Source: Planctomycetes bacterium UBA1135
Lineage (GTDB): Bacteria > Planctomycetota > UBA1135
Direction of reading: 5' to 3'
DNA: 5,681 nucleotides
Assembly: GCA_002311925.1 (NCBI GenBank)
Contig: DCAK01000072.1
Location: forward strand, 1 to 5,681
In this document: piece after piece, positions 5,468-5,681 of the stretch
Layout: every line of letters begins with the position of its first letter
Numbering within the stretch: the stretch's first letter is position 1
Position numbers and translations under genes: made by a program
Notes under the pieces: generated by a model
Databases searched by the model: none
Seen by the model: the letters and a program-made list of their open reading frames with translations, nothing else
What the model was told of the DNA's origin: nothing

Positions 5468-5681
5468 ATGTCCAATCCCCTCGCCGGACCTTCGGTTCTT
5501 GTCCTGTTCCTGCTGGCGTCCCCGTCAGCGGCCCAGGATTTGTATGACGAGACCCTTCTGCGCGAGGTTCGACTCGACTTTCAGCAAAACAACTGGTGGT
5601 CGCTCCTTGAGGGCAATTACGGCACTGGGGTCGAAATCCCCGCCGACCTCACCGTGGAAGGGGTCACTTATCCGGATGTAG
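5468..5681 (+). CDS. Secreted CotH-kinase-family-like protein, N-terminal part (3' end outside window)
   Basis: ATG at 5468 opens a frame that runs off the right edge, giving 71 residues. Residues 1-23 form a signal peptide: a short polar start, the hydrophobic core VLVLFLLA, and small residues before a likely cleavage near SAAQ|D. The mature start, with LYDETLLREVRLDF (25-38), then NNWWSLLEGNYG (41-52) and IPADLTVEGVTYPDV (57-71), follows the pattern at the N-terminus of bacterial CotH kinase family proteins, which continues with a conserved VGVRxKGNSS-type segment that would lie just past the edge. CotH proteins are atypical protein kinases first studied in spore coats; many secreted bacterial members are of unknown function. 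A weak AGG at 5460-5462 precedes the ATG. It is divergent from the oxidase genes and has no evident tie to them. The family call rests on a short fragment. Confidence 0.65.
   Translation, partial: MSNPLAGPSVLVLFLLASPSAAQDLYDETLLREVRLDFQQNNWWSLLEGNYGTGVEIPADLTVEGVTYPDV

Noticed and set aside
5499..5681. Plus-strand ATG frame at the right edge
   Set aside because: It is out of frame with the signal peptide and CotH-like sequence that begin at 5468; its translation is Arg/Ser/Cys rich without features.
1..5681. Search for a defence system, mobile element, CRISPR array, tRNA or other new module
   Set aside because: Coding density leaves only one 64-nt gap, all reading frames are assigned to respiratory genes or the CotH-like fragment, and no direct repeats, transposase or RNA-gene patterns were seen by eye.

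Overview
The window is a GC-rich stretch of bacterial chromosome, almost wholly coding, that carries the 3' part of a heme-copper cytochrome c oxidase structural operon and the oxidase assembly operon facing it. Coding density, the pairing of two subunit III-type proteins with a prokaryotic-type subunit IV, the SCO/DUF420/cytochrome c/CtaA/CtaB set, and a CotH-kinase-like secreted protein next door resemble loci of Planctomycetota and similar high-GC Gram-negative lineages. That placement is an inference from gene order and protein style. No marker gene in the window settles it.

Layout. Plus strand, 1-1587: the end of cytochrome c oxidase subunit III (ctaE, cut by the left edge), subunit IV (ctaF-like), and a second subunit III-like protein with an unusual membrane-embedded C-terminal extension of about 100 residues. 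These three are spaced by 1 nt or overlap by 1 nt and must be one operon; subunits I and II are expected just left of the window. Minus strand, 5403 down to 1572: SCO copper chaperone, a DUF420 four-helix membrane protein, a membrane-anchored diheme cytochrome c, heme A synthase (ctaA) and heme O synthase (ctaB). Each junction is a 1-nt gap or a 4-nt ATGA/GTGA overlap, so this is a tightly coupled operon. The two operons converge and their last genes overlap tail to tail by 16 nt. Plus strand, 5468 to the right edge: the first 71 codons of a secreted CotH-kinase-family-like protein, divergent from the SCO gene.

How it fits together. CtaB farnesylates heme B to heme O and CtaA oxidises heme O to heme A, the cofactor of an aa3-type oxidase. 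SCO handles copper for the CuA site of subunit II. DUF420 proteins are linked to maturation of heme-copper oxidases. The diheme cytochrome c could donate electrons to the oxidase. The ctaE, ctaF and III-like products are structural membrane subunits.

The only non-coding stretch of any size is 5404-5467 (64 nt), between the divergent SCO and CotH-like genes. It holds a GC-rich inverted repeat and a possible promoter for the assembly operon. I saw no RNA genes, CRISPR, insertion sequences or phage genes. This is mostly a recognisable respiratory locus; the least explained parts are the C-terminal extension of the second subunit III-like protein and the overlapping convergent operon ends.
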